Below, piece after piece: positions 16,218-26,591 of a stretch of 64,000 nucleotides of DNA. Source of the stretch: Pseudomonas karstica (GTDB lineage: Bacteria > Pseudomonadota > Gammaproteobacteria > Pseudomonadales > Pseudomonadaceae); the NCBI RefSeq assembly GCF_009707515.1, contig NZ_WLYI01000009.1:89374-153373 (forward strand), written 5' to 3'. Position 1 is the first letter of the stretch, and each line of letters begins with the position of its first letter. The notes below the pieces were generated by a model. It ran no database searches. It saw only the letters and a list, made by a program, of their open reading frames with translations, and was not told where the DNA came from. The position numbers and the translations under genes are program-made.

Positions 16218-16601
16218 ATGCTGGAAACAGTCGTAGTCGTTTTTCATCTGTTGGCTGCCCTGAGCGTAGTTGCTCTGGTTTTGCTGCAGCAGGGTAAAGG
16301 TGCGGATGCTGGTGCGTCTTTCGGTGCAGGTGCTTCAAATACTGTGTTCGGAAGCCAAGGTTCCTCTACCTTTCTTAGTAAGTTTACTGCTATACTTGCC
16401 GCCGGTTTCTTCATAACCAGCTTGGGGTTAGGTTACTTTGCTAAAGAGAAAGCTCATGTGCAGACTCAAGTAGGTTTACCAAATCCAGCAGTGTTGGAAG
16501 TACCAAAAGCAAAACCGGCTTCTGACGATGTCCCGGTGCTTCAAGAGCAAAAGTCGGCTACTCCAGCGACTGACGTGCCTCCAGCTCAAGAGCAGAAGTA
16601 A
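16218..16601 (+). CDS. secG: Protein-export membrane protein SecG
   Basis: Small subunit of the SecYEG translocon. ATG at 16218 ([18 protein letters not shown]) gives 127 residues. Two membrane helices (about 3-22 and 53-72) flank the conserved [17 protein letters not shown] loop. The C-terminal tail is rich in Pro, Lys and Gln. An upstream in-frame start would lie inside tpiA and is not needed. It sits between tpiA and tRNA-Leu, the same order as in P. aeruginosa. Confidence 0.95.
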   Translation: MLETVVVVFHLLAALSVVALVLLQQGKGADAGASFGAGASNTVFGSQGSSTFLSKFTAILAAGFFITSLGLGYFAKEKAHVQTQVGLPNPAVLEVPKAKPASDDVPVLQEQKSATPATDVPPAQEQK

Positions 16602-16629
16602 GAAGGTTTGATGCTTTAAATGTTGTATT

Positions 16630-16715
16630 GCCGAGGTGGTGGAATTGGTAGACACGCAACCTTGAGGTGGTTGTGCCCATAGGGTGTAGGGGTTCGAGTC
16701 CCCTTCTCGGTACCA
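16630..16715 (+). tRNA. tRNA-Leu (anticodon GAG)
   Basis: 86 bases including an encoded CCA. Anticodon stem CAACC/GGTTG with loop TTGAGGT gives anticodon GAG, reading CUC/CUU. A long variable arm and the GGTTCGAGTCC T-arm fit a class II leucine tRNA. The acceptor stem closes with G1-U72. It follows secG by 28 bases and is probably cotranscribed with it. Confidence 0.95.
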
Positions 16716-16723
16716 ATTATCAG

Positions 16724-16749
16724 GAGAGCCCGCTGTTGCGGGCTTTCTT
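16724..16749 (+). terminator. Terminator after tRNA-Leu
   Basis: AGAGCCCGC, loop TGTT, GCGGGCTTTCTT: a seven-base-pair GC stem followed by a T-rich run. It closes the tpiA-secG-tRNA-Leu transcript. Confidence 0.85.
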
Positions 16750-16766
16750 GTAGGTGGAAGGTTACA

Positions 16767-16795
16767 TTGACCCTGTAAGGGATCGGTCGTATACT
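16767..16795 (+). promoter_or_regulatory. Sigma-70 promoter of the tRNA-fMet/rimP-nusA-infB unit
   Basis: TTGACC (16767-16772), 17 bases, TATACT (16790-16795). The stretch after the -10 is GC-rich (TCCGCCCC), as in stringently controlled stable-RNA promoters. Transcription should start near 16802, ten bases ahead of the tRNA. Confidence 0.85.
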
Positions 16796-16811
16796 TCCGC
16801 CCCAGCTTTGT

Positions 16812-16888
<77 letters not shown>

Positions 16889-16898
16889 GTTTTAGCGG

Positions 16899-16921
16899 AG
16901 CCCCTTTTAAGGGGCTTTTTG
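16899..16921 (+). terminator. Terminator after tRNA-fMet
   Basis: AGCCCCTT/AAGGGGCT stem followed by TTTTT. It would end most tRNA transcripts, with read-through into rimP. Confidence 0.85.
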
Positions 16922-16965
16922 TTAGCTGGACACTTTCAACGCCGCTGTTCGACGGCGTTTCAAGG

Positions 16966-16989
16966 ATGGGCGTTTCGCCCATTTTTTTA
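16966..16989 (+). terminator. Second terminator ahead of rimP
   Basis: ATGGGCG, loop TTT, CGCCCAT followed by seven Ts. Another hairpin without a T-tract (AACGCCG/CGGCGTT, about 16938-16959) precedes it. The tandem structures suggest controlled read-through into the rimP-nusA-infB genes. Confidence 0.8.
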
Positions 16990-17028
16990 TTTTGCACAGC
17001 ATGCACATACATGCACGAGGGGGTTCGG

Positions 17029-17487
17029 GTGTCGAGCAAGCTAGAAGAGTTGCAGGCCTTGCTGGCCCCGGTGGTCGTGGCCCTAGGCTATGAATGCTGG
17101 GGTATTGAGTTTTCGGCTCAAGGTCGCCACTCAATGTTGCGCGTTTATATCGATAAAGAGGGCGGTGTGCTGGTGGATGACTGTGCCATTGTCAGCCGTC
17201 AGATCAGCGGTGTCCTGGATGTTGAAGATCCGATCTCTGCTGAATACACCCTCGAAGTTTCCTCGCCAGGCATGGAACGCCCGCTGTTCACTATTGAGCA
17301 GTTTGCAAAATTTGCCGGTGAACAAGTGAAGATCAAGTTGCGCTCGCCTTTTGACGGGCGACGCAACTTTCAGGGCCTTCTGCGCGGTGTGGAAGAGCAG
17401 GATGTCGTGGTGCAGGTAGAAGACCATGAGTTCTTGTTGCCGATCGATATGATCGACAAGGCCAACATTATTCCCAGTTTTGACTGA
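17029..17487 (+). CDS. rimP: Ribosome maturation factor RimP
   Basis: Assists 30S subunit assembly. The GTG at 17029 ([15 protein letters not shown]) has GAGGGGG eight bases upstream and gives 152 residues, the usual Pseudomonas length. The upstream in-frame ATG at 16966 lies inside a terminator stem and is rejected. The N-terminal alpha/beta domain includes [14 protein letters not shown] (about 75-88); the C-terminal Sm-like domain covers about 90-152. First gene of the rimP-nusA-infB-rbfA-truB group. Confidence 0.95.
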   Translation: MSSKLEELQALLAPVVVALGYECWGIEFSAQGRHSMLRVYIDKEGGVLVDDCAIVSRQISGVLDVEDPISAEYTLEVSSPGMERPLFTIEQFAKFAGEQVKIKLRSPFDGRRNFQGLLRGVEEQDVVVQVEDHEFLLPIDMIDKANIIPSFD

Positions 17488-17546
17488 GACGTGCCAGAAA
17501 CTGCGGATCCCGCGGATCCAATGGCTTGCGAAAGGCGAGGCGTACG

Positions 17547-19028
17547 ATGAGCAAAGAAGTACTGCTGGTTGTTGAGTCGGTATCCAATGAAAAGGGCGTA
17601 CCGGCAAACGTGATTTTTGAAGCGCTGGAGCTGGCCCTGGCCACTGCTACCAAAAAGCGTTTTGAAGACGAAGTTGATCTGCGTGTGGAAATCAACCGCC
17701 ACACCGGTGCCTATGAGACTTTCCGTCGCTGGACGGTTGTCGAAGAGGACGACCTTGATGATCCGGCTATCGAAACCTGGCCAAGCAAGGTTGCGCAAAC
17801 GCACCCTGGCGCCAACGTTGGCGATGTTGTCGAGGAAAAGATCGAGTCGATCGAGTTCGGTCGTATCGCTGCACAGACCGCTAAACAGGTCATCGTGCAG
17901 AAGGTTCGCGAAGCCGAGCGCGCTCAAGTTGTTGACGCCTATCGCGAGCGCCTTGGGGAAATCATCTCCGGCACCGTGAAAAAAGTGACCCGAGACAACG
18001 TGATCGTTGACCTGGGCAACAACGCCGAAGCGTTGCTGGCCCGTGAAGACATCATCTCTCGAGAAACTTTCCGGGTTGGCGTGCGTTTGCGCGCGCTGCT
18101 CAAGGAAATCCGCACCGAGAACCGCGGCCCTCAGTTGATCCTGTCGCGTACCGCGCCGGAAATGCTGATCGAGCTGTTCCGTATCGAAGTGCCGGAAATT
18201 GCCGAAGGCCTGATCGAAGTCATGGCTGCGTCCCGCGACCCGGGTTCGCGTGCCAAGATCGCGGTCCGCTCCAAGGACAAACGTATCGACCCGCAAGGTG
18301 CTTGCATTGGTATGCGCGGTTCGCGCGTCCAGGCAGTGTCGGGCGAATTGGGCGGTGAGCGTGTAGATATCGTCTTGTGGGACGATAACCCGGCGCAGTT
18401 CGTAATCAACGCCATGTCGCCTGCAGAAGTGGCGGCAATTATCGTTGACGAGGATGCCCATGCCATGGACATCGCCGTTGGCGCAGACAATCTGGCTCAG
18501 GCCATCGGTCGCGGTGGTCAGAACGTACGTTTGGCCAGCCAGTTGACGGGTTGGACCCTGAACGTGATGACCGAATCGGACATCCAGGCTAAGCAGCAAG
18601 CTGAAACCGGTGACATCCTGCGCAACTTTATCGACGAGTTGGAAGTCGATGAAGACCTGGCACAGGTGCTGGTAGATGAAGGCTTTACCAGCCTGGAAGA
18701 GATTGCCTACGTACCGTTGGAAGAAATGCTCAACATCGACGGCTTTGACGAAGACACTGTCAACGAGCTTCGCGCTCGGGCCAAGGATCGTTTGTTGACT
18801 AAAGCCATCGCTACTGAGGAAAAGCTGGCAGACGCCCATCCGGCCGAAGACCTGCTCTCGCTTGAGGGTATGGACAAGGATTTGGCGATGGAACTGGCGG
18901 TGCGCGGCGTAATTACCCGCGAAGACCTGGCCGAGCAGTCTATTGACGACCTGCTCGACATCGACGGCATTGACGATGATCGTGCCGGCAAGTTGATCAT
19001 GGCCGCCCGAGCCCATTGGTTCGAGTAA
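17547..19028 (+). CDS. nusA: Transcription termination/antitermination factor NusA
   Basis: Binds RNA polymerase, controls pausing and termination, and takes part in rRNA antitermination. ATG at 17547 ([11 protein letters not shown]) gives 493 residues, typical for gammaproteobacteria. Order: N-terminal polymerase-binding domain (about 1-130), S1 domain (about 135-200), two KH domains (about 205-345), and two acidic AR repeats (about 360-490), the latter with [23 protein letters not shown] helix-hairpin-helix motifs. It follows rimP by 59 bases and precedes infB by 27. Confidence 0.98.
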   Translation: MSKEVLLVVESVSNEKGVPANVIFEALELALATATKKRFEDEVDLRVEINRHTGAYETFRRWTVVEEDDLDDPAIETWPSKVAQTHPGANVGDVVEEKIESIEFGRIAAQTAKQVIVQKVREAERAQVVDAYRERLGEIISGTVKKVTRDNVIVDLGNNAEALLAREDIISRETFRVGVRLRALLKEIRTENRGPQLILSRTAPEMLIELFRIEVPEIAEGLIEVMAASRDPGSRAKIAVRSKDKRIDPQGACIGMRGSRVQAVSGELGGERVDIVLWDDNPAQFVINAMSPAEVAAIIVDEDAHAMDIAVGADNLAQAIGRGGQNVRLASQLTGWTLNVMTESDIQAKQQAETGDILRNFIDELEVDEDLAQVLVDEGFTSLEEIAYVPLEEMLNIDGFDEDTVNELRARAKDRLLTKAIATEEKLADAHPAEDLLSLEGMDKDLAMELAVRGVITREDLAEQSIDDLLDIDGIDDDRAGKLIMAARAHWFE

Positions 19029-19055
19029 TTAGGCGCGGCCTGAGGAGAGAAGTGC

Positions 19056-21581
19056 ATGACGCAAGTCACGGTGAAACAACTGGCCGATGAGGTCAAAACA
19101 CCGGTAGAGCGCCTGTTGCAGCAGATGCGTGAGGCAGGTCTGCCGCACACCGCCGCCGACGAAGGTGTGAGCGATAGTGAGAAGCAATCTTTGCTGACTC
19201 ACTTGAAGAGCAGCCACAAGGCGAAAGTGGAAGAACCGCGCAAGATTACATTGCAGCGCAAAACCACCAGCACACTGCGTGTTGCTGGTAGCAAAAGCAT
19301 CAGCGTTGAAGTACGCAAGAAAAAAGTCTTCGTACAGCGCAGCCCGGAAGAAATCGAAGCCGAGCGCAAACGTGACCTGGAAGAACGTCGTGCAGTAGAA
19401 AATGCTGCTCGTCAGAAGGCTGAAGAAGAAGCCAAGCGTCGCGCCGAAGAAGAAGCGCGTCGCCAGCCTACTGCTGCGCAACCTGCTGCCACTGAAGCGG
19501 TCGCCGCACCTGGCGCGCCTGTTGAAGCTGTGCGTGAGGCCGCTCCGGTCTCCGCGGCACCTGCTCCTGCAGCTGATGCCCGTAAGCGCGACGAACCTCG
19601 TCGTCCGGACAAACCACGTGCCGACGACAACAATCGTCGCAGTGGCGGTGGCGATGGCGAGCGTAAAAACGCTCCTCATCGTGCTTCGGTCAAAGAGAAA
19701 GCGCCAGCTCCACGCGTTGCTCCACGTACTACCGACGAAGAAAGCGATGGCTTCCGTCGTGGTGGTCGCGGCAAGGCTAAGCTGAAAAAGCGCAATGCCC
19801 ACGGTTTCCAGAGCCCAACCGGCCCTGTCGTGCGTGATGTGCAGATCGGCGAGACTATCTCTGTTGGCGATCTCGCCAATCAGATGTCGGTCAAGGCTGC
19901 TGAAATCATCAAGTTCATGTTCAAACTGGGTACTCCAGCGACCATCAACCAGGTGCTTGATCAGGAAACTGCTCAGCTGGTAGCCGAAGAACTGGGCCAC
20001 AAAGTGACCTTGGTCAGCGACACCGCCCTGGAAGACTCCCTGGCTGAGTCCCTGAAGTTTGAAGGTGAGACGTTCTCCCGTGCGCCAGTTGTGACCGTAA
20101 TGGGTCACGTTGACCATGGTAAGACTTCGCTGCTCGACTATATTCGTCGTGCCAAGGTAGCTGCTGGCGAAGCCGGCGGTATTACCCAGCACATCGGTGC
20201 ATACCACGTTGAAACTGAACGCGGCATGGTCACCTTCCTCGACACCCCGGGTCACGCCGCGTTTACCGCGATGCGTGCCCGTGGTGCCAAGGCGACTGAT
20301 ATCGTGATCCTGGTAGTTGCAGCGGACGACGGCGTAATGCCGCAGACCATTGAAGCTGTCCAGCACGCCAAGGCCGCTGGTGTTCCACTGGTGGTTGCAG
20401 TGAACAAGATCGACAAGCCGGGCGCCGATCTCGATCGCATCCGTAGCGAATTGTCGGTTCACGGCGTGACTTCCGAAGAGTGGGGCGGTGATACGCCGTT
20501 CGTTTCGGTCTCGGCGAAAGTCGGTACGGGTGTCGACGATCTGCTCGAAGCGGTCCTGCTGCAAGCTGAAGTACTCGAACTGAAAGCAACCCCGTCGGCC
20601 CCAGGTCGTGGTGTTGTGGTTGAATCGCGTCTCGACAAAGGTCGTGGCCCGGTTGCAACCGTTCTGGTTCAAGACGGTACGCTGCGCCAAGGCGACATGG
20701 TTTTGGTCGGTTCGAACTATGGCCGCGTACGTGCCATGCTCGACGAGAACGGCAAGCCAATCAAGGAAGCCGGTCCTTCCATCCCTGTCGAGATCCTCGG
20801 CCTGGACGGTACTCCGGACGCTGGCGACGAGATGAGCGTGCTGTCGGACGAGAAGAAAGCCCGTGAAGTGGCTCTGTTCCGTCAAGGCAAGTTCCGCGAA
20901 GTCAAACTGGCTCGTGCTCACGCCGGCAAGCTGGAAAATATCTTCGAAAACATGGGCCAGGCAGAGAAGAAGACGCTGAATATCGTCCTCAAATCTGACG
21001 TTCGTGGTTCCCTCGAAGCGTTGAACGGCGCCTTGAATGGCCTGGGTAACGACGAAGTGCAAGTGCGTGTTGTGGGTGGCGGTGTCGGTGGTATTACCGA
21101 ATCCGATGCCAACCTGGCACTGGCTTCCAACGCTGTACTGTTCGGCTTTAACGTGCGTGCCGATGCTGGCGCACGGAAGATCGTCGAGCAGGAAGGCCTG
21201 GACATGCGTTATTACAACGTGATCTACGACATTATCGAAGACGTCAAGAAAGCCCTTACCGGCATGCTTGGCAGCGACGTCCGGGAGAACATCCTGGGTA
21301 TTGCTGAAGTTCGCGATGTGTTCCGTTCGCCGAAGTTTGGCGCGATTGCCGGTTGCATGGTTATCGAAGGCGTTGTGCACCGTAACCGTCCAATCCGTGT
21401 ACTGCGTGAAGACATCGTTATCTTCGAAGGCGAGCTGGAATCCCTGCGCCGCTTCAAGGATGACGCTGCTGAAGTGCGTGCCGGCATGGAATGCGGTATC
21501 GGCGTCAAGAGCTACAACGACGTCAAAGCTGGCGACAAGATCGAAGTCTACGAGAAGGTTCAGGTTGCTCGCAGCCTCTAA
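19056..21581 (+). CDS. infB: Translation initiation factor IF-2
   Basis: GTPase that brings fMet-tRNA to the 30S subunit. 841 residues. An IF2-N domain (about 1-50) is followed by a long charged, alanine-rich linker (about 90-260), then the G domain with GHVDHGKTS (about 351), DTPGH and NKID, then domains II-IV. The linker is low-complexity and is the most variable part in the family. It follows nusA by 27 bases. Confidence 0.98.
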   Translation: MTQVTVKQLADEVKTPVERLLQQMREAGLPHTAADEGVSDSEKQSLLTHLKSSHKAKVEEPRKITLQRKTTSTLRVAGSKSISVEVRKKKVFVQRSPEEIEAERKRDLEERRAVENAARQKAEEEAKRRAEEEARRQPTAAQPAATEAVAAPGAPVEAVREAAPVSAAPAPAADARKRDEPRRPDKPRADDNNRRSGGGDGERKNAPHRASVKEKAPAPRVAPRTTDEESDGFRRGGRGKAKLKKRNAHGFQSPTGPVVRDVQIGETISVGDLANQMSVKAAEIIKFMFKLGTPATINQVLDQETAQLVAEELGHKVTLVSDTALEDSLAESLKFEGETFSRAPVVTVMGHVDHGKTSLLDYIRRAKVAAGEAGGITQHIGAYHVETERGMVTFLDTPGHAAFTAMRARGAKATDIVILVVAADDGVMPQTIEAVQHAKAAGVPLVVAVNKIDKPGADLDRIRSELSVHGVTSEEWGGDTPFVSVSAKVGTGVDDLLEAVLLQAEVLELKATPSAPGRGVVVESRLDKGRGPVATVLVQDGTLRQGDMVLVGSNYGRVRAMLDENGKPIKEAGPSIPVEILGLDGTPDAGDEMSVLSDEKKAREVALFRQGKFREVKLARAHAGKLENIFENMGQAEKKTLNIVLKSDVRGSLEALNGALNGLGNDEVQVRVVGGGVGGITESDANLALASNAVLFGFNVRADAGARKIVEQEGLDMRYYNVIYDIIEDVKKALTGMLGSDVRENILGIAEVRDVFRSPKFGAIAGCMVIEGVVHRNRPIRVLREDIVIFEGELESLRRFKDDAAEVRAGMECGIGVKSYNDVKAGDKIEVYEKVQVARSL

Positions 21582-21652
21582 CTCGCGCACTTCAAGGGCC
21601 ACGAAGCGCCTGGGCATGCAAATGCGCAGGCCTGCGTCAGGACTCTAAACGC

Positions 21653-21686
21653 AACGCCCGGTCTGGCTTTTGTCAGGCCGGGCGTT
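21653..21686 (+). other. Strong hairpin between infB and rbfA
   Basis: AACGCCCG (21653-21660) pairs with CGGGCGTT (21679-21686), with further CTG/CAG pairing inside. The following bases (TGCCGCTTTC) are only weakly T-rich, so this may be a partial terminator or an mRNA processing/stability site within the operon. Confidence 0.5.
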
Positions 21687-21740
21687 TGCCGCTTTCAGAC
21701 CCCACGGGTTTCACCGTGAGGCAGTAACAGGTAACAAGAC

Positions 21741-22142
21741 ATGGCAAAAGAATACAGCCGTACCCAACGTATCGGCGATCAGATGCAGCGTGAGCTGGCA
21801 CAACTGATCCGTCGTGAAGTCAAGGATCCACGTGTTGGCCTGGTCACCATCACCGCTGTTGAAGTAAGCCGTGACGTAGGTCACGCCAAAATCTTCATCA
21901 CCGTGATGGGCCAGGACAACAGCGAAGAAATCGCGCAAAGCATCAAGGTGCTCAACTCTGCCGCTGGCTTTCTGCGCATGCAGTTGGCCCGTGAAATGAA
22001 GCTGCGCAGCGTTCCACAGTTGCACTTCCATTACGACGAAAGCGTCGTGCGTGGTGCGCATCTGTCTGCATTGATCGAGCGGGCTGTGGCTGAAGACAGC
22101 CAGCACCCGGAAACGTCCACACCTGAAGACGCCAAGGAGTAA
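21741..22142 (+). CDS. rbfA: 30S ribosome-binding factor RbfA
   Basis: Single type II KH-like domain protein needed for late 16S rRNA processing and cold growth. 133 residues. [21 protein letters not shown] and the [22 protein letters not shown] segment are family features; the acidic tail is variable. It follows infB by 159 bases and truB starts three bases after its stop. Confidence 0.96.
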   Translation: MAKEYSRTQRIGDQMQRELAQLIRREVKDPRVGLVTITAVEVSRDVGHAKIFITVMGQDNSEEIAQSIKVLNSAAGFLRMQLAREMKLRSVPQLHFHYDESVVRGAHLSALIERAVAEDSQHPETSTPEDAKE

Positions 22143-22145
22143 TCG

Positions 22146-23063
22146 GTGGCTCAGGTCAAACGTATCCGTCGCAATGTCAGCGGTATCATTTTGCTCGACA
22201 AGCCCATTGGCTTTACCTCCAATGCTGCCTTGCAGAAGGTCCGCTGGCTGCTCAATGCCGAGAAGGCAGGGCACACTGGCAGCCTGGACCCACTAGCAAC
22301 AGGCGTATTGCCACTATGCTTTGGCGAGGCCACCAAGTTTTCGCAATACCTGCTCGATTCCGACAAGGGTTACGAAACCCTGGCGCAACTAGGCAAGACC
22401 ACCACCACGGCAGACGCCGAAGGTGATGTTTTGCAGGTTAGGGATGTGACCGTTGGTCGTGCTGATATCGAAGCTGTTTTGCCCGCTTTTCGCGGAGAAA
22501 TCAGACAGATACCGCCGATGTACTCGGCTCTCAAGCGTGATGGGCAACCGCTTTACAAGCTGGCGCGTGCGGGTGAAGTAGTGGAGCGTGAACCGCGTTC
22601 TGTTACTATTGCGCGCTTGGAATTGCTCGCCTGTGAAGGCGACACCGCCCGGCTAGCCGTGGACTGCAGCAAAGGTACTTATATCCGTACCCTGGTGGAA
22701 GATATCGGTGAACAACTGGGCTGTGGTGCATACGTTGCAGAACTGCGACGGACCCAGGCCGGTCCCTTCAGCCTGGCCCAGACGGTCACGCTGGAAGAGT
22801 TGGAAGCAGTACATGCAGAAGGCGGCAACGAAGCGGTTGATCGCTTCCTGATGCCTTCGGACAGCGGTTTGCTGGATTGGCCATTGCTGCACTTCTCGGA
22901 GCACAGCGCGTTCTACTGGCTTAATGGCCAGCCGGTACGTGCCCCGGATGCCCCGAAGTTTGGCATGGTGCGAGTACAGGATCATAACGGTCGCTTTATC
23001 GGTATCGGTGAAGTGAGCGAAGACGGGCGCATCGCGCCGCGTCGACTGATTCGGTCAGAATGA
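22146..23063 (+). CDS. truB: tRNA pseudouridine(55) synthase TruB
   Basis: Makes pseudouridine 55 in the T-loop of tRNAs. 305 residues. The catalytic aspartate lies in [15 protein letters not shown] (about residues 40-54); [16 protein letters not shown] and the [10 protein letters not shown] strand are further family motifs. A C-terminal PUA-like segment is present. The start is GTG at 22146, three bases after the rbfA stop. Confidence 0.97.
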   Translation: MAQVKRIRRNVSGIILLDKPIGFTSNAALQKVRWLLNAEKAGHTGSLDPLATGVLPLCFGEATKFSQYLLDSDKGYETLAQLGKTTTTADAEGDVLQVRDVTVGRADIEAVLPAFRGEIRQIPPMYSALKRDGQPLYKLARAGEVVEREPRSVTIARLELLACEGDTARLAVDCSKGTYIRTLVEDIGEQLGCGAYVAELRRTQAGPFSLAQTVTLEELEAVHAEGGNEAVDRFLMPSDSGLLDWPLLHFSEHSAFYWLNGQPVRAPDAPKFGMVRVQDHNGRFIGIGEVSEDGRIAPRRLIRSE

Positions 23064-23113
23064 CCGAACGAGGGTGGCTGTTAATAGGCACGGTCACTTC
23101 TCATTTTTAGATA

Positions 23114-23158
23114 CGAGGGTATGCCCTCGGCCTATTGAGACCACCTTTTAGGTGGTTT
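23114..23158 (+). terminator. Two hairpins ahead of rpsO
   Basis: CGAGGG/CCCTCG with loop TATG (23114-23129), then ACCACCT/AGGTGGT with loop TTT followed by TTCC (23140-23158). The second resembles a weak terminator for the truB transcript or part of the rpsO leader, where S15 represses its own translation in E. coli. Confidence 0.5.
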
Positions 23159-23178
23159 CCTGAAAAAAGGATTGCCTC

Positions 23179-23448
23179 ATGGCTCTCGACGTTCAAGAAA
23201 AAGCACAAATCGTAGCTGACTATCAGCAAGCTGTTGGTGACACTGGTTCGCCAGAAGTGCAAGTTGCACTGCTGACCCACAACATCAACAAACTGCAAGG
23301 TCACTTCAAGGCCAACGGTAAAGATCACCACTCCCGTCGTGGTCTGATCCGCATGGTAAACCAGCGTCGTAAGCTGCTGGACTACCTGAAAGGCAAGGAT
23401 CTGGGTCGCTATCAGGCTCTGATCGGTCGCCTGGGTCTGCGTCGCTAA
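23179..23448 (+). CDS. rpsO: 30S ribosomal protein S15
   Basis: 89 residues, the standard length, binding the central domain of 16S rRNA. Family motifs include [17 protein letters not shown] (about 22-38) and [21 protein letters not shown] (about 50-70). AAAAAAGGA precedes the ATG. It lies between truB and pnp as in E. coli. Confidence 0.98.
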   Translation: MALDVQEKAQIVADYQQAVGDTGSPEVQVALLTHNINKLQGHFKANGKDHHSRRGLIRMVNQRRKLLDYLKGKDLGRYQALIGRLGLRR

Positions 23449-23475
23449 TCAGCGATTGCGCTAGAGGTTGGTTGT

Positions 23476-23514
23476 CTGCCGTACGTCAGTGGGATTCCCG
23501 CTGGCTCATGGCAG
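23476..23514 (+). promoter_or_regulatory. Long hairpin in the rpsO-pnp interval
   Basis: CTGCC/GGCAG at the base and a nine-pair stem GTCAGTGGG/CCCGCTGGC (two wobble pairs) with loop ATT. It has no T-tract. In E. coli the pnp leader holds an RNase III-cleaved hairpin through which PNPase represses itself; this structure is in the right place for the same role, but that is inference. Confidence 0.5.
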
Positions 23515-23642
23515 GCTCCCAGCCTCAAGTTTTATCTGGATACACGTTTTACCCTGGACAGGCGTTGGGCCGACTCCCGACATTGCCCAAGAATTTCGCA
23601 AGAAGACAAGTTCCCCAAGAGCCACAAAGAAGGTAGGACACC

Positions 23643-25748
23643 GTGAACCCGGTAATCAAAAAATTTCAGTTCGGTCAATCGACCGTTACTCTCGAGACAG
23701 GCCGTATCGCCCGTCAGGCCTCCGGCGCAGTGCTGGTCACCGTTGACGACGACGTCAGCGTATTGGTGACCGTCGTTGGTGCCAAGCAAGCCGATCCAGG
23801 CAAGGGTTTTTTCCCTCTGTCTGTTCACTACCAGGAAAAGACTTACGCTGCCGGTAAGATCCCTGGCGGTTTCTTCAAGCGAGAAGGCCGTCCTTCCGAG
23901 AAAGAAACCCTGACTTCCCGACTGATCGACCGTCCGATCCGTCCGCTGTTCCCAGAAGGTTTCATGAATGAAGTGCAGGTTGTCTGCACCGTTCTGTCCA
24001 CCAGCAAGAAAACCGATCCGGATGTCGCTGCGATGATCGGTACCTCGGCTGCCCTGGCTATCTCCGGTATTCCTTTCGATGGCCCGATCGGTGCAGCTCG
24101 CGTTGCTTTCCACGAAAGCACCGGCTACCTGCTGAACCCGACTTACGAACAACAGAAAGCATCGAGCCTGGACATGGTCGTTGCCGGTACTTCGGAAGCG
24201 GTGTTGATGGTTGAATCGGAAGCCAAAGAGCTGACCGAAGACCAGATGCTGGGTGCGGTACTGTTTGCTCACGACGAGTTCCAGGTTGTGATCAACGCCG
24301 TTAAAGAACTGGCCGCTGAAGCTGCCAAGCCAACCTGGACCTGGGCTCCCGCGCCTGAAGCCACCGCACTGCTGGGCGCTATCCGTGCCGAGTTCGGCGC
24401 AGCGATCTCCGACGCTTACACCATCACCATCAAGGCCGACCGTTACGCTCGCCTGGGTGAGCTGAAGGACCAGGTTGTTGCCAAGCTGTCCGGTGAAGAA
24501 GGCCAGCCTTCTTCCAGCGAAGTCAAAGCCGCTTTCGGTGAAATCGAATACCGCACCGTTCGCGAAAACATCGTTAATGGCAAGCCACGTATCGACGGCC
24601 GCGACACCAAGACCGTACGTCCGCTGAACATCGAAGTTGGTGTTCTGCCCAAGACCCACGGTTCGGCGCTGTTCACCCGTGGCGAAACCCAGGCTTTGGT
24701 AGTCGCGACCCTGGGTACCGCCCGTGACGCACAACTGCTGGACACCCTGGAAGGCGAGAAAAAAGACCCGTTCATGCTGCACTACAACTTCCCTCCGTTC
24801 TCGGTAGGTGAGTGTGGTCGCATGGGTGGCGCTGGTCGTCGCGAAATCGGTCACGGCCGTCTGGCCCGTCGTTCGATTGCTGCCATGCTGCCTGCCGCCG
24901 ACGTGTTCCCGTACACCATCCGTGTTGTGTCGGAAATCACCGAGTCCAACGGTTCCAGCTCCATGGCTTCGGTCTGTGGTGCTTCCCTGGCTCTGATGGA
25001 CGCCGGTGTACCAATGAAGGCACCTGTTGCCGGTATCGCCATGGGTCTGGTTAAAGAAGGCGAGAAGTTCGCCATCCTGACCGACATCCTGGGTGACGAA
25101 GACCACCTGGGCGACATGGACTTCAAAGTAGCCGGTACCGCCAAGGGTGTTACTGCACTGCAGATGGACATCAAGATCAAGGGCATCACCGAAGAAATCA
25201 TGGAAATCGCTCTGGGCCAAGCCCTGGACGCGCGCCTGAACATTCTCGGTCAGATGAACCAGATCATTGGTCAGTCCCGTACCGAGCTGTCGGAAAATGC
25301 TCCGACCATGATCGCGATGAAAATCGACACCGACAAAATCCGTGATGTCATCGGTAAAGGCGGCGCGACCATCCGTGCGATCTGTGAAGAGACCAAGGCT
25401 TCGATCGATATCGAAGACGACGGCTCGATCAAGATCTTCGGCGAAACCAAGGAAGCTGCTGAAGCTGCACGTCAGCGCGTTCTGGGTATCACTGCCGAAG
25501 CCGAGATCGGTAAGATCTACGTTGGCAAGGTTGAGCGCATCGTCGATTTCGGCGCATTCGTCAACATCCTGCCGGGCAAGGATGGCTTGGTTCACATCTC
25601 CATGCTGAGCGATGCTCGCGTCGAGAAAGTGACCGACATCCTGAAAGAAGGCGAGGAAGTGGAAGTGCTGGTACTGGACGTGGACAACCGCGGCCGTATC
25701 AAGCTGTCCATCAAGGACGTAGCAGCAGCCAAGGCTTCGGGCGTTTAA
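23643..25748 (+). CDS. pnp: Polynucleotide phosphorylase
   Basis: Phosphorolytic 3'-5' exoribonuclease and degradosome component. 701 residues. Two RNase PH-like domains (about 1-220 and 310-540), the second with [23 protein letters not shown] near 380-402, then a KH domain (about 550-610, [11 protein letters not shown]) and an S1 domain (about 620-690). The start is GTG at 23643, with GAAGGTAGGA upstream. Ends 26 bases before a strong terminator. Confidence 0.98.
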   Translation: MNPVIKKFQFGQSTVTLETGRIARQASGAVLVTVDDDVSVLVTVVGAKQADPGKGFFPLSVHYQEKTYAAGKIPGGFFKREGRPSEKETLTSRLIDRPIRPLFPEGFMNEVQVVCTVLSTSKKTDPDVAAMIGTSAALAISGIPFDGPIGAARVAFHESTGYLLNPTYEQQKASSLDMVVAGTSEAVLMVESEAKELTEDQMLGAVLFAHDEFQVVINAVKELAAEAAKPTWTWAPAPEATALLGAIRAEFGAAISDAYTITIKADRYARLGELKDQVVAKLSGEEGQPSSSEVKAAFGEIEYRTVRENIVNGKPRIDGRDTKTVRPLNIEVGVLPKTHGSALFTRGETQALVVATLGTARDAQLLDTLEGEKKDPFMLHYNFPPFSVGECGRMGGAGRREIGHGRLARRSIAAMLPAADVFPYTIRVVSEITESNGSSSMASVCGASLALMDAGVPMKAPVAGIAMGLVKEGEKFAILTDILGDEDHLGDMDFKVAGTAKGVTALQMDIKIKGITEEIMEIALGQALDARLNILGQMNQIIGQSRTELSENAPTMIAMKIDTDKIRDVIGKGGATIRAICEETKASIDIEDDGSIKIFGETKEAAEAARQRVLGITAEAEIGKIYVGKVERIVDFGAFVNILPGKDGLVHISMLSDARVEKVTDILKEGEEVEVLVLDVDNRGRIKLSIKDVAAAKASGV

Positions 25749-25774
25749 TTACCCCCTCGCTTCACGCTGAAATA

Positions 25775-25799
25775 AAGGACTCTTCGGAGTCCTTTTTTA
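25775..25799 (+). terminator. Terminator after pnp
   Basis: AAGGACTC, loop TTCG, GAGTCCTT followed by further Ts (CCTTTTTTAT in all). A textbook intrinsic terminator with a stable tetraloop; it closes the rpsO-pnp transcript. Confidence 0.92.
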
Positions 25800-25849
25800 T
25801 GGGCGCGAGAAAGTGTCATGAAATCAGCCGGTTAGCCAGGTTAAAAGCC

Positions 25850-25889
25850 GCAACTTGCATGCAGGCATGACGCTCTTCATGCAAGTTGC
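25850..25889. promoter_or_regulatory. 12-bp inverted repeat, possible enhancer site of a sigma-54 activator
   Basis: GCAACTTGCATG (25850-25861) and CATGCAAGTTGC (25878-25889) are perfect inverted copies separated by 16 bases. The repeat is centred about 88 bases upstream of the -24 GG of the sigma-54 promoter at 25955-25971, a normal place for a bacterial enhancer-binding protein. I do not recognise the motif as a known Pseudomonas activator site. Confidence 0.55.
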
Positions 25890-25954
25890 ACGATTTCGGA
25901 AATGGCCAGTTTTTATAACTTATTGTTTTTAAAGTATTTTATTTATTATTGGAC

Positions 25955-25971
25955 TTGGCACAGCGCCTGCA
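25955..25971 (+). promoter_or_regulatory. Sigma-54 (RpoN) promoter of the BON-domain gene
   Basis: TTGGCACAGCGCCTGCA has the invariant GG (25957-25958) and GC (25969-25970) at exactly the -24/-12 spacing, and TGGCAC is the perfect -24 box. Transcription would start near 25982, giving a leader of about 60 bases that contains a seven-base-pair hairpin (CTGCAGC/GCTGCAG, about 25987-26014). Confidence 0.75.
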
Positions 25972-26041
25972 ACAGTACTGTTAACCCTGCAGCATCAACG
26001 TTTACGCGCTGCAGACTTTCGAAAAAACAGGAGTTACTCGT

Positions 26042-26389
26042 ATGAAGAAGTTCGCTATCGCTGCTGCAACTGCCACCGCTCTGACCCTGACCATGGCTAA
26101 TGTTGCCTTCGCTCAAACATCCCAGGCGCCTATGGTTGTAGCGGCCGGTGAAGTGACCAAAGCCAAGGAAGTGACCTCCGATACCTGGATCACCACCAAA
26201 GTCAAAGCTGACCTGGTCACCGAGAAAGGCATTCCTGGCACCGACATCAAAGTCGAAACCAACAAAGGCGTAGTTTCCCTGTCTTCCTCTGTTGCTGTGA
26301 CTGATGCGCAGAAAGAGATGGCAGTGGCAATTGCCAAGAAAATCAAAGGCGTTGAAGCTGTTTCGGCCGATGGCTTGAAAGCTGAGTAA
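26042..26389 (+). CDS. Exported BON-domain protein
   Basis: 115 residues. A clear Sec signal peptide (KK followed by an alanine/leucine-rich core, cleavage likely after VAFA at about residue 24) leads to one BON domain (about 47-113) with DTWITTKVKADLV, VETNKGVVSLSSSV and the GVEAVSADGLK end. BON proteins such as OsmY and DolP act in the periplasm or at membranes, usually under stress. P. aeruginosa has a BON gene in the same place after pnp. Here a sigma-54 promoter and an upstream inverted repeat suggest control by an unidentified enhancer-binding protein. Shine-Dalgarno CAGGAG precedes the ATG. Confidence 0.9.
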   Translation: MKKFAIAAATATALTLTMANVAFAQTSQAPMVVAAGEVTKAKEVTSDTWITTKVKADLVTEKGIPGTDIKVETNKGVVSLSSSVAVTDAQKEMAVAIAKKIKGVEAVSADGLKAE

Positions 26390-26493
26390 CGCTTAAAGAT
26401 ACGCCTGAGCTGGGCGTAGGCGAGGAGCGCGTTAAACATCCGCTCAAAGCGCCTGACAGGTTCATGCGACGGGCCACATGGATGTGGTCATTA

Positions 26494-26525
26494 CAGGCCC
26501 CGGCACTTGTGTCGGGGCCTGTTCT
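26494..26525 (+). terminator. Terminator after the BON gene
   Basis: CAGGCCCCG/CGGGGCCTG stem with a ten-base loop, followed by TTCT. It lies in the 202-base gap between the BON gene and the convergent DUF748 gene; nothing else is seen in that gap. Confidence 0.75.
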
Positions 26526-26591
26526 ATTGGGGGCGGCTATGGCGAGGGGGCACGCCCGCTCGCAACAGGGATGCGGTAGCCTTCAGATCAG

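Noticed and set aside
16966..17028. Upstream ATG start for rimP at 16966
   Set aside because: It lies in a terminator stem and adds 21 unconserved residues; GTG 17029 has a strong ribosome site.
19029..21617. Reverse-strand open frame opposite infB (862 codons)
   Set aside because: Same antisense artefact; infB is unmistakable on the forward strand.
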